The notes below the pieces were generated by a model. The model searched no databases. It was not told the DNA's origin and was given only the letters and a program-made list of their open reading frames with translations. Below are positions 22,401 through 31,385 of a stretch of DNA of 64,000 nucleotides, one piece after another. This DNA is from Haliotis asinina. Lineage: Eukaryota > Mollusca > Gastropoda > Lepetellida > Haliotidae. A program made the position numbers and the translations under genes. Numbering within the stretch: position 1 is the first letter of the stretch; each line of letters begins with the position of its first letter. Where the stretch lies: contig NC_090288.1 of assembly GCF_037392515.1 (NCBI RefSeq), forward strand, positions 15,718,969 through 15,782,968, given 5' to 3'.

Positions 22401-25400
22401 TTATGTTGTATAGAATTAACATATTTAACATGACCCCAAGTGGATGTGTAAAGGTCAGTCTACAGTGGAATCGTCTCTCTTGAATTAAAATACACATAAA
22501 ACTCAAGACTTATTAAATGAGTCCGTTCTGTTCCGTGAGTAGTTCCGTTTGCATATCGCCCAGTCGTAGTTGTGAGGTCGATGATCGGGATTTCAGTCAC
22601 AGGATTGTATGGTCCAGGATCTTTTAATAAGAGACCGCTTTCGTATTGGTGGACCATTCCTGAGCGTGCCTTTAAACAACAAACTTTGTTTACACTCGTG
22701 TCCTATATCACACGTGATCAAATGTAACACCGTTCCCGTGAATTAGATTTAGTTTTCAGCAACCCATGTTTGTCGAAAGAGGCGGCTGACGCTGACGGGA
22801 TCATGTTGTGAGGCTTCCTGTCGTATTTGATGCATGTGACCGTATCCCAGTTGTGTAGGTCGATGCTCATGACTTCAACCATTTAGATGGTCTGGTCCAC
22901 ATTCGATCAACTAAAGTTCGCCGTCATATAGCAATGTTATTGCTGAATATATCGAACAGCAAACAAACGCAACCTGGAATAACGGAAAATCATTTGTTCC
23001 AGAAAAAATTGTCGCAATTCCGAAGTCGCAATTCCGATGTCTTCAACCTACCATTTTGATGTTGCTGACGGGACCGACTGAATTCAAAGCCATATCAATT
23101 TCAACACGGGTTGCCTCCCCTGTAAATATTAAACACAAGGTCAGAAAATACGTGTCATGACATGTTCGTGAAATTATGACATGAAATTATTCAAATTTCA
23201 TAAATACAACATCAGTTATTTAAAAGATTGTTTCTTAAACACCATATTTACAACTTTATATAAAGAGACACGTGCTATAAGAAGAAACTATACGCATCAC
23301 GTTACGATTATCATATCGCTAGACAATTCATATACTCCTCACAAAAAGTTAAACAACACAAATGTTTAGTCTCATTATCTGAAATTGCACATAATGTAAT
23401 GGTGCTATAAAATGGGAAACATAAGTGCACACGATTATCAAAATGTCATAACATGGTACTGAGGAATAATAGACTTACACATCATCAGCATGTACCCCTG
23501 AAACAATGCGCTGCAATGACGGGGGAGAGCGTTAACATGAAGCTTCAAGTCAGTTTTGGACAGTGAAGCAGTGTTGGGTGACATGTATGACCACCATGGG
23601 CCAAGTGTAAGCTTCTACACGTCCTTGCATTGACCAAATGAGTTGCTGTTGTGGAATATTCTGCCATTCTCTCTGTAACGCCTGCTCAAGGTCACCCAGA
23701 GTCTGGGGTGAACATGGAGACCGTAAACATGGCTTCCAATAATGGCTCAAGCACGCTCAGTGGGATTATGAGCAGGTGATCTTGCAGACCAGTCCATATG
23801 TGTGACGTTGTTGATCTAAACAAGATCATTAATAACTCTTTCTTGGACACTATCATCCAAGGACCACATCATCATTATCCACAAAAGACATGTTTGTTGT
23901 ACCAGAGGAATGATTACAGGTAGGTGTTAACCGATCAGAGTGTATATGTGAAATGTGGAGTACATTCATGACACACATTTTGCATATTGTTTCTGAGGAG
24001 GGTTGTGTTCAGTCGATGTTGTCAATAAAGGTTATGCATTCTTTGCATACATGTGGGCAAATGTCGCTATAGAGATTGCTAAAGATATTAGACTGAAAAT
24101 ACGTGTTGCCCATTTTTTTGTGAGGAGTGTAGAAACAAAACGATACATGCATATATCTGTCGAGCCAGCACACGGGATGTAATATAAACGATAAAATACT
24201 TATATCTTATGTATGTGTGTAAGAGGTATCATTTTGACTGAAATAAATACGTGTAATATATTTGGGAAACTATTTCCCTTGAGGTATTATATTTGGGAAA
24301 CTATTTCCCTTGAGGATAATGTTCTGAGGCGTGTCTGCTTAATGTGGCAAAACAACCCATGTGTTACAGGTTTTAGAGGTTTCCAAAGCTGATGAAACGA
24401 CATATGTTTCCATGACATTTCTGCTTTTCGATCGTATCATGTCCAAGCTAAGGGACGCAACTTGAACTGACACAGATTGTGTAAATCAGAGTAAATCTTT
24501 TAACAACAATCTCAATCGTAAATTATTTATCAACACAAACAATTATTTGATTTTAATATAACATTTTGAAGACGCTTGAAAAATCGGGTTAAACTGATCT
24601 TCATCAACCCATACTTGTCGAAAGAGGCGACTAGCGGGTCACTGGACTGCCTGGTCCAGAGTGGATTATATTATTTACAAACCGTCTCCATATAGCTAGA
24701 AGGACTCTGACTGTGGTAAACAAATCATTTGGTTGACAGGAACCACCGTATCCCAATTGTATTGGTCGATTCTCTTTGTATCAATCATTGTATCGATTGT
24801 CTAATCTAGCTTAGAATCCATAATCCCCTATCACGTCTGGAACATTGCAGCTTTAAATAAGTAACAAAACAGAAGAATGGATCATTAAATGCATAGATTA
24901 AGCAATCAAGTAAACATCAGTTTATAAACAAGTCACAGCTCCCTCTACATTTGTAGGTAAATTCCATAATTGGAATACAATGTAAACATGAATGTACACT
25001 AAACAACGAAGAAAGCTACACTTCTTTGTTTTGTTATGTTCATGTTATTTGCCATCAATGATATTTCTTTGACTTCAAGATGGATATCTAAATTACAAAG
25101 ACACAGCCTTGTTTGTGATGGTAAAATGTGGTAATTAAGTTCGGAACAACCAGAGGATGGTTATACCAACATTGTTATCACTGTATGTAAACATTGCCAC
25201 TGCCCTATATTAACCGCGGTTACGTATAGTCTTTGGTTTGCGGTAATATACAATACGAAGCATTCACTACGAAGACGTTTCTCGATGTTTTAGCCAGGGA
25301 GATTGTAGAATGTATGGCACAGCCCGGCACACTTGAGTTGCCTCAACATTCTACATTGATTGCATGAATCTGCGTTATGACCGAGGAATTAAATAGCGCA

Positions 25401-26675
25401 TAATAAAGGCAAGATGCTGGTATGGATAACAACGTCTTATTCTGTTATAATGCGACGTTTCGGTATAGATCCATATTTGTCAACCAAGATCAAAGCTTAT
25501 AGCGAGGCAGTCGATTGATTATGGCGTCCACTCCCGTGATATTGCTGAAATCGGGATAAAAGCAAACTCACTCACTTACATCTATCAAAAAGACATGTGC
25601 ACCCCTGGGAAACAGTGAGTTTTTCTCTCGCATTAATTAAATTCATTTTGTCAGTGACAAGAACAGGTTTGGGGAGAGGGCTATCCTATGTTTGATATTT
25701 TCATTTAATACAACACTCAGCGAAGGTTGAAGACTACATAAACGTTGCCGCTGAAACGTCAGATTGAAACGTCAGCTATATGAAGACAGTCTGTAGACAG
25801 TCATGTCTGGATCTAGTGATCAACAGCACGAGCATAGATCGACTGGGATATGTGGACACGTGTCCACCAAGTCAGCGACTCTCACCACCCGATCCCGGTA
25901 GCCACCTCATACGACAAGAATGGGCCGCTGAAGACCAATTCAGACACGGATCTTCACGGATAGTATCTCTAGATGGACATGTAAGGGATGTTTACCACGA
26001 GTCAGAAAGGCATACTGATAGAGTCATACATACCCCGGGCGAAACTGTCAAAACGATTTTATCTCACCTACTTGCTTCGATATGCCATTGTAAAAGCAAT
26101 AAAATAAATTGGAAATTGATTTTTTTCCGGCACTCCCTGCAGCGCTGAAACTCCAAACTGTCCAATCCTTTACAGTGGTATCTGTGTTGCACTTTTTCAG
26201 GCACACACGTGGTCACTGGACGTTCCTAACGGTGTTCATCACTTTTTAAAGGTCACAGATCGAATGTGGGTAGGGACTGGTTTACGCCAACATAAGTCAA
26301 TTTCCTCAACATGTACATGTATTTGTGGCTATACTTTATGAAGTAACGATTTCACCATCAAGCGTTTCTTTCGATGTGAAATTCAACTGTTTCAGCTAAA
26401 ATGACCTGATGCAAAATTAGACCCTGGAATCTGGAATTCTTTGAATGAAAGGAAAGGTAAACTACAGCAAAACTTGCAAGGATTACATTACTCCATAACT
26501 TTGAATTTCACTTACCTTCATCAACGCCCGGTCTTATTGTAGAATCATAACACTCTGGGTCCAGGAGACGATTCAGGACATCATGTTCAGTTACATTATC
26601 ATCTGCTCCATGGGTTTGGTGGAAGCAGAGACTTATTAACACGCAGGCAATAAACAGTGATACTCCAGACGCCAT
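16245..26675 (-). CDS. Anion-type Cys-loop receptor subunit (glycine receptor/GluCl-like), 7 exons, 413 aa
   Basis: Encodes a pentameric ligand-gated ion channel subunit of the plasma membrane. Coding exons in order: 26675-26516, 23119-23052, 22148-21928, 21377-21295, 20023-19886, 18774-18419, 16460-16245. Every intron has GT-AG ends and the phases join without a break (1242 nt). Features: signal peptide about 1-23; FLRQQW at 83-88 (binding arginine R85); LWVPDLYF 112-119; Cys-loop C157-C171 with FPMD; loop B MESYSF; second cysteine pair C217-C228 (GKFTC), typical of glycine receptors and GluCl; M1 about 244-262; PAR 269-271, the anion-selectivity signature; M2 [12 protein letters not shown]3 304-326; short M3-M4 loop; M4 383-401. 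Sequons at N27 and N129. The ligand is not decidable: loop C has I223 where vertebrate GlyR alpha1 has T204. Pore position 6' is Leu277 instead of the usual Thr. An extra exon in the last intron cannot be excluded. Confidence 0.92.
16430..16945. repeat. 72-bp minisatellite carrying the exon 7 splice acceptor, 7 copies
   Basis: Seven units at exact 72-bp spacing (CTGCAG or TTGCAG at 16461, 16533, 16605, 16677, 16749, 16821, 16893). Each minus-strand unit contains a pyrimidine-rich TACTCTTATTCTGCAG acceptor and the first about 30 nt of exon 7 (GTTTCCATGACAACAGACC). The 16533 unit is altered to CTGCAAG. The 228-codon plus-strand frame over this array is a by-product of the 72-bp period. Confidence 0.92.
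17058..17204 (-). mobile_element. SINE-A copy, diverged
   Basis: GTGAGTGAATGTGGTTTTAG, GCTTTTAGCAATATTC, CAGAAATAGGCTTCACACAT, then a corrupted B box and head. Confidence 0.65.
17336..17530 (+). repeat. T/G low-complexity tract with G runs
   Basis: Runs of TTTTG interrupted by several uninterrupted runs of seven or more G. A similar tract lies at 43722-43825. Long plus-strand frames here (Phe/Cys/Gly-rich) are composition artefacts. Confidence 0.8.
17985..18123 (-). mobile_element. SINE-A copy, diverged
   Basis: AGCAATGTTCCAGCAATACC, GGCGGGGATACGCC, AATCGAGCCGGGGG, GGCGTGACAAGTGGACGCTT. A small foreign stretch (CTTAAGCACTAATCTGAGG) sits in the middle. Confidence 0.65.
18419..18774 (-). CDS. 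Channel gene exon 6 (end of loop C, M1-M3)
   Basis: Residues 224-342. Acceptor TTGCAG at 18780-18775, donor GTAGCA at 18418. Without splicing the frame would read on only 7 codons to a stop at 18395. Contains GKFTC, M1 with [13 protein letters not shown], the PAR signature, M2 and M3 ([20 protein letters not shown]). Confidence 0.93.
18882..19060 (-). mobile_element. SINE-B copy in channel intron 5
   Basis: GTGATCAACAGCATGGGCAT, ATCGATCTACGAATGCGTCA, TTACGACAAGCATGGGTTG, AAAGACCAGTTCTAGCCCGG and ATCTTTGCGGGTC. The region between is partly lost. Confidence 0.7.
19240..19467. repeat. Perfect 88-bp inverted repeat (long hairpin) in channel intron 5
   Basis: Arms 19240-19327 and 19380-19467 are exact reverse complements over 88 bp (outer end AATGTGTAGGTCTTGCAG, inner end GTGGATCCGAGTGAT), around a 52-bp loop. 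It lies in the transcribed strand of the channel gene, so the pre-mRNA could form an 88-bp duplex. No clear target duplication or TIR motif of a known MITE was seen. Frames over it are short. Confidence 0.95.
19886..20023 (-). CDS. Channel gene exon 5 (loops B/F/C)
   Basis: Residues 178-224, phase 1 in and 1 out. Acceptor TTGTTGCAG at 20032-20024, donor GTATGT at 19885. I chose this acceptor because it gives [13 protein letters not shown] with no gap against GlyR LESFGYTMNDLIF. Ends with EDCSSTYAI of loop C. Confidence 0.88.
   Translation of the reverse strand, partial: TASQPTRSTSGGVRIVRRRRCDRRQTSPTSVSPRSSPRTVLQHMP
20390..20500 (-). repeat. Repeat tail with hammerhead-like core, copy 1
   Basis: The minus strand reads CTGACGAAGGGGC, an 8-nt spacer, GCCTTGAAACGTCG, then TTGTCATCCATA. 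CTGANGA..GAAAC with a short stem between is the layout of a hammerhead ribozyme core, as found in Penelope-like element termini. A diverged copy is at 25415-25500. The resemblance is partial. Confidence 0.35.
20501..21294 (-). other. Channel gene intron 4 (rest)
   Basis: AT-rich; no repeat or coding segment recognised. Confidence 0.4.
21295..21377 (-). CDS. Channel gene exon 4 (Cys-loop)
   Basis: Residues 150-178. Acceptor TTTCCAG before 21377, donor GTAAGT at 21294. Encodes the family-defining loop: C157, KFPMDAQTC with C171. Too short for a plain frame scan and found by joining phases. Confidence 0.9.
21667..21827 (+). mobile_element. SINE-A copy in channel intron 3
   Basis: GAGGTGACCCAGTAGTTAAA, GCTCGTCACGCCGAACAATC, GTTCGATTCC, GTGATATTATTG, GCGGCGTAAAACTAAACTCA. 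Confidence 0.8.
21928..22148 (-). CDS. Channel gene exon 3 (loops D and A)
   Basis: Residues 77-150. Acceptor TCTTACAG, donor GTAAGT at 21927. [11 protein letters not shown] and LWVPDLYF align directly with the GlyR extracellular domain. The frame would run on to 22160 at the 5' end, but the acceptor fixes the start at GAGGTGAGC. Confidence 0.92.
22149..23051 (-). other. Channel gene intron 2
   Basis: Contains a SINE-B at 22742-22965. The remainder is AT-rich and featureless; a SINE-B scrap (GATTTCAGTCACAGGATTGT near 22590) was noticed. Confidence 0.5.
22742..22965 (+). mobile_element. SINE-B copy in channel intron 2
   Basis: TTTTCAGCAACCCATGTTTG, GACGGGATCATG, TATCCCAGTTGTGTAGGTCG, ATGCTCATGACTTC, then a degraded tail. 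Confidence 0.7.
23052..23119 (-). CDS. Channel gene exon 2 (N-terminal beta strand)
   Basis: 68 nt, residues 54-76, encoding [20 protein letters not shown] and then IKM. Acceptor TTTACAG, donor GTAGGT at 23051. Matches the GlyR segment before FLRQQW (NIFINSFGSI). Phase 1 to 0. Confidence 0.85.
23550..23840 (-). pseudogene. Degenerate Tc1/mariner transposase C-terminus
   Basis: Minus-strand pieces [16 protein letters not shown] (a corrupt SPDLNPIEH motif) and [20 protein letters not shown], the usual C-terminal helix of Tc1 transposases, separated by stops and a frame change. Lies in channel intron 1. A plain DNA transposon relic. Confidence 0.7.
23841..24573 (-). other. Channel gene intron 1, part
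   Basis: Includes a tandem duplication of a 31-bp unit at 24257-24317 (ATTTGGGAAACTATTTCCCT twice, itself containing the palindrome GGGAAACTATTTCCC). Otherwise featureless. Confidence 0.5.
24574..24722 (+). mobile_element. SINE-B copy with internal deletion
   Basis: GAAGACGCTTGAAAAATCGGG, TTCATCAACCCATACTTGTCG, then a jump to GTCACTGGACTGCCTGGTCC, ACAAACCGTCTCCATATAGC. Confidence 0.65.
25415..25500 (-). repeat. Repeat tail with hammerhead-like core, copy 2
   Basis: Shares the layout of 20390-20500: TATGGATAACAACGTCTTAT, then GCGACGTTTCGG and TTGTCAACC on the plus strand. The CTGANGA box is lost. Confidence 0.35.
25527..25578 (+). mobile_element. SINE-A tail fragment
   Basis: GGCGTCCACTCCCGTGATAT, GCTGAAATCGGGATAAAAGC, CTCACTCACTTA. 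Confidence 0.55.
25805..25965 (-). mobile_element. SINE-B copy in channel intron 1
   Basis: GTGATCAACAGCACGAGCAT, GATATGTGGACACGTGTCCA, CACCCGATCCCGGTAG, ACGACAAGAATGGGCCGCTG, GACACGGATCTTCACGGAT. The 122-codon plus frame across it comes from the repeat. Confidence 0.7.
26516..26675 (-). CDS. Channel gene exon 1 (start codon, signal peptide)
   Basis: Starts at ATG 26675-26673; residues 1-53 plus one base. A hydrophobic leader ([14 protein letters not shown]) ends near HG23-A24, then a sequon at N27 and DSTIRPG, the conserved N-terminal strand motif of the family (YDARIRP in GlyR). Donor GTAAGT at 26515. Confidence 0.9.
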
Positions 26676-29122
26676 CTTGACGCAGCCGAAGGTATCAAAG
26701 AATATTCCCTATGTTCATCGCGCTGAAATTATTTCTCTCCCAGAATAACCCATCATCTCCTGAAAAGTTAATGCGTAATCGTTCATGCAACATAAATCTT
26801 TCACTTGCCAAAGTTTGAATTGATTCAGTACGTAACGGTCTCAGTGACAGTACTATGAATCAATTCAAAGTAAGACAAATCGATGAGCATTTTCCGGATG
26901 TTAACACTAACACTGCTTCACCTCACAATTTTTAACCCGGATGGTCTAAACCGGAAACATCCACGTAAAAACACGTTGTGGACCACCGCTAAGAATACAA
27001 ACACTTCCACTGGGGAATGTGTTATACAAGCAAATGCAATTATATAAATCATAGATATATTTCATCACAGATTCATTCCCAGTGATCTTCAGCGGGACAA
27101 GGACAGTTCATGTTTCGATGGAATCCGTGTTTGCTTTGACAGTCATTGATCCCACTTCTCTGTACACACTTTGATCTCGAGTCTGTTAATGTCAATAATC
27201 TACCTACCCGAAGCAAGCGGATTGTAAATACTTCATTACACGTGATTCCGATTTGCGTCACTAAAAGAATCAGGTCATGCCTTGCTGTAATTTGCATGAT
27301 ACTTCTGTTAATATGAAGCGACAAAAACGTCAAGCATCTAAGATTTCCCTTTACGCGTAAATTAAGTGAGTTTCTTGCGTACCGATAAGAAGGGCATGTT
27401 GACCTTTTCCTGAACACCTGATGTTATCACTTTTCATTGGTCACTTTGCATAATTCTCACCGATATTTTCCCTCTTGGCCATATGGAGTCCGCTTGAAGA
27501 CTGGGCGTTCTCTTTCATTGATGTTTCATTTTGACTTGAACTGGGTCGATGTTTCTGCACTCGAGCTATGTTCCTGAGTTTCAACCTATGTTGTGTACCA
27601 TTTATCTGTCTTGGGTCAACTACAAACGAAATATGTGGACACAGAAATTTAAGCAATCTCACAGGGGTTGTAAAACGAAATTTGACGTGTATCTTGGTTA
27701 TAAGCATCAGAATATGCATACATACACACATTAGAAGGAACTTAGAAAAACCTATATCGTTTTATTCATTTCAACAAAGTCTGTTCATGCACTATCGTGA
27801 CACTGACACCGAGGTTCTGCTACATCGATCACAGGATAATCAGATTTACATGGCGCGACAAGTACATGTTTGCCTTCGCTGTTTTGGACTGGAATGGAAA
27901 GAACTGTTTGGGTTTGACTTGATGGCGCTATGCCTCATTTCCGTAAATAGAAATAATGCATTTCTGTCAATAATACTAACTGCCAGGCCTCAGGGAAGGT
28001 ACCATATAACTTATTCTAAAATCAATTACATATTTAGATTGCAATATCAAATTAAAAATTTCGAATGAATTAATGCAACGGTGCATTGAATCGACTCTCG
28101 CGGTCTCTACGGCGTACCATTATTTCATGTGAACCCCAAAGAATTATTGAGTTCGACAAACACTGACAACACCACTTGGGAGAGTTTTCAATGTACGGAG
28201 CAATTGCTGACATTCCATATATGGCAAGTGTTCTCTGAAAGTTGTTTGCCTCAAAGTTTCAATAATCGATTTCAGGCAAGTTGTAAGGGATTTTATTGCA
28301 ACAATAGGAAGCTAAAGTGAGTGCATATGCCCTCAACAAATATGTTATATAGGCCAAAGTTTTGTCGAAAAGGGCTGACATTATACCTTTGATTGGATAC
28401 AAATATGAAATTGCTAAATTTGATACCATTTTATAGAAAAATGTGTCCCGTATCTAACTTTGTAATAAAAATATCAAGTCACCACTGCCTTTGTTTGACA
28501 AGCGGCGCCCCCTTGTGACACAATCTGTAAAAGGTAATATGTCAATACAAGTTCTCTTATAAGAAAATTGTTTACTCTTGTTTTTTAGTATGAGTTTTTT
28601 ATAAAGATATTTCAGTACTGATATGAAATAAAACAAGAAAATCAAGGCAGTGTGTAGGATTTGACACGTTAATTAACTTCTAATCTTCATGAATTTTACA
28701 AAAATATTGATTCATCAATGAAAATAAGATTTTGTATAATAAGAAGATTATGTTATAAAATGAATTTCTGTCTAGTAAATTCACACTACACCAATTTTCA
28801 AAAGTGGAAAAATATGCTACCAGTGTGTATCAGCATTATCTCCCATTAAAAAAGCATACCCAAATTAAATTTGGGGGAGATAACTCTTGCACAGGTTTAC
28901 CTCAGTATAAATGCTTCTTTGGTCAAAATATTATGAAGCATGATTTGAAGCAGGATAAAGGGAAATAACTGTATAACATAAATGCTGCTGTCCTTCTACT
29001 GTTTCATCCCGTCGCATACTGCTTGCGAACAAGAAAACCCTTTACTACTTAAATGCACTAAGTATTTGCAATCGACCCATGTCAGTATATGACGCTGAAC
29101 CCATGCAACTCCTCTTGCCATG
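26676..29122. other. 5' flank of the channel gene, no gene recognised
   Basis: Should contain the promoter and 5' UTR of the channel gene. Frames of 96-166 codons at 27441-28068 lie on both strands with no conserved motif. No CpG-rich promoter block is obvious. Confidence 0.35.
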
Positions 29123-29187
29123 GAGTGAGGGAGTGAGTTTAATTTTGCGCCGCATTTAGCAAATTTCCAGCAATATCATGGAGGTAA
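29123..29187 (-). mobile_element. SINE-A tail fragment
   Basis: GGAGTGAGTTTAATTTTGCG, GCCGCATTTAGCAAATTTCC, CAGCAATATCATGGAGG. Confidence 0.6.
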
Positions 29188-29429
29188 ACTCTTGAAACAC
29201 TGCTAAATCCTACACTGACTGAACGAATAAAGAGGACAATGCCGACAGAAGATTCCAGATTCCATAAGATTATGAGGATAAGCCCCTGAAGTAAGTGTGT
29301 GTCTGGTGCGGCTTACGTCGCTTTGTTTGTTGTTTAACGCCGCCTACAGCAGTATTCTAACAACAATAGGCTACGTTTATAACGAACTTTAAATGTGGTA
29401 CGTTGTATCTGATAATTCATTATAATTTA

Positions 29430-29655
29430 TTACTCGCCCGTTGAAGATACAGCAGTGTAATATTTTCACTTCAATATTACACTAGTGTAATACCGCTTGA
29501 CGTATGACGTCAAAATGGTTCGAAGTTGTGACGTCACAATGCTAATGTTGATGTCGCGATTTTACTAGACCTTGCTTGACTTGAAAGCTGAGAGGCCTCA
29601 CACTGTAGGCAATTTCGCCGCAGTTTCTGTCAATTTATGTTGGCGAGTAATAAAC
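29430..29655. repeat. Inverted-repeat-rich segment
   Basis: TTACTCGCC at 29430 pairs with GGCGAGTAA near 29643. Inside lie the palindromic GTAATATT..AATATTAC stretch (29457-29487) and repeated TGACGTCA-type words. Possibly a MITE; no copy elsewhere in the window. Confidence 0.4.
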
Positions 29656-29802
29656 AGAATACTAAACTCGCTTCCGTGAAATACCATTTTCATTAAACTC
29701 GTTAAAGATTTAGTATCACACTCGCTTTCGCGCGTCCGATACCAAATCATTAACTCGTTTAATAAAAATGGTATTACACGGAAGGTCGTTTAGTATCCTC
29801 TA
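29656..29802. mobile_element. Palindromic MITE-like element with about 45-bp arms
   Basis: Left arm ATACTAAACTCGCTTCCGTG AAATACCATTTT pairs with the right arm AAAATGGTATTACACGGAAG GTCGTTTAGTAT. The loop holds two more ACTCG words. No coding capacity. Confidence 0.7.
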
Positions 29803-29895
29803 TATATCATGATAGTTCGTTTATATCTGACAGTTCGTTATGTCTGACATTTCGCTACATCTGATAGTTCGTTATATCTGAAAGTTCGTCATAAC
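29803..29895 (+). repeat. Short tandem repeat, about 20-21-bp unit
   Basis: Five diverged copies of TCTGAYAGTTCGTTATA-type units. Confidence 0.7.
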
Positions 29896-30479
29896 AGGGA
29901 TAATCTACAACAGGGATAGGTTACTCCCTTGCTTTCTTTACCATTTACCATTTACCATTTGTACTAATTAACGTGTCTCGTCATGCCCCAACGCACATAT
30001 TGACTTCAGCTGTGTTTAACAGTACTGTAGCCTGTTTATTGTATCAGTCAGAATTTTACAATGAACGAATGAATTATAGTAAGAATTAAGAGCAAGAATA
30101 ATAAGTGCATGAATGGAAGAAATAAAGAAAAAGTGCATATGTGAATGAATGAAAGAATAAATGATACACCACAGCCGTCCCTCCCAAAACATGTTTAAGA
30201 ACGCAAAAGTATCGCTAGAACGCATGTGTTAACATCAGCTGTCCTTTTAAAAAAATCTACTTTGAGACATTTTTGTTTACATTAATAATTAATTCAGACA
30301 CCTTATTGCATGTGGGGAATGGCATGGACATTAACAAATGTTAACTGACACTGTCACACACCACTCAAAAACAGAAAGTGTGAAATTATCACAAAGCCTT
30401 CTAAACACCTTTCCAGTTTTGTCAAATAATAAGATCAACAAGAAGGAAAGAAGTTACAGAACTATAACCCTCAAGCATC

Positions 30480-30830
30480 CCCAGCATCAATGGCGGGTCA
30501 GATCATATCATCATATTTTTCACACGAATCACGTGCGCCCTAACAATTTTGCTAAAATCATAAAACTATCACTATTATTTGCAAACACATTTCACCTGAT
30601 GGTATATTCCCTTCATAAAAATTAAAGCTGTAAGTTTTAGAATAATAACTAGAAACACTCGAACAACGCAGTGTAGTATTTCAATGGCTGATCAGAACAA
30701 ATCAGCGATATGTCATATTTTTCACCCACCTCAAATACACTGTAAGCATTTTTAAAGTCATAAAACTATCACTATTACATGCAAATATCTTTCAACTAAA
30801 AGCATGTTTCCCTTCTAAAAATTAAACGAA
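30480..30830 (+). repeat. Diverged direct duplication, about 190-bp spacing
   Basis: 30488-30626 and 30682-30828 share ATCATATTTTTCACA/GTCATATTTTTCACC, AATCATAAAACTATCACTAT/AGTCATAAAACTATCACTAT and TTCCCTTC..AAAAATTAAA. Nothing coding. Confidence 0.65.
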
Positions 30831-31385
30831 TGTGTGAAAGAAGTTTTTATCGACTTAATTTAGTCTATCTTTGCGGTGAATCGAGCATGGAAGCCAGTGA
30901 GCTATAACATACCGACTTGAAACTTAATTACAAATCTACTGTCCCAATACTGACACTAATAACAATTATTTGACTTAAGATGAAGTGACAAAATTGTTAA
31001 CTTATCTCTTACATGTAGGATTTCAGTTGCCACAACACTCAGCGAATGTAATCAGCTGTTGAAAATAAACCGAGCTCAATCTTAAATTATACTAAGCTGC
31101 CGCCGTATTGTCTACACTGGTCGCGTGACGAGGCGAGGCATACGTTCAGCGGCTTTTCGAGGAGTTTCTTCTCCCTCTCTATAAAGACTCCTTGCTTATA
31201 TAACAAAGACCCATGCCATCGAGATCTGATGACACAAAATGAACCAATCATCCTGCAGTCGTCATCAGTATCATTACATTACGCTATTGCTACGATATCT
31301 GATATGTTCCCAGATTGCAATTAGCATACAACCTGGATATTCAAACAGATAAAATATTTTAGTTTGTCCAAGATATTCAACTATA
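30831..31385. other. Non-coding stretch, no feature recognised
   Basis: No gene or repeat seen up to the Tc1 element. Confidence 0.4.

Noticed and set aside
27568-28068. 166-codon frame upstream of the channel gene
   Set aside because: No recognisable domain; overlapped by comparable frames on the other strand, as expected by chance.
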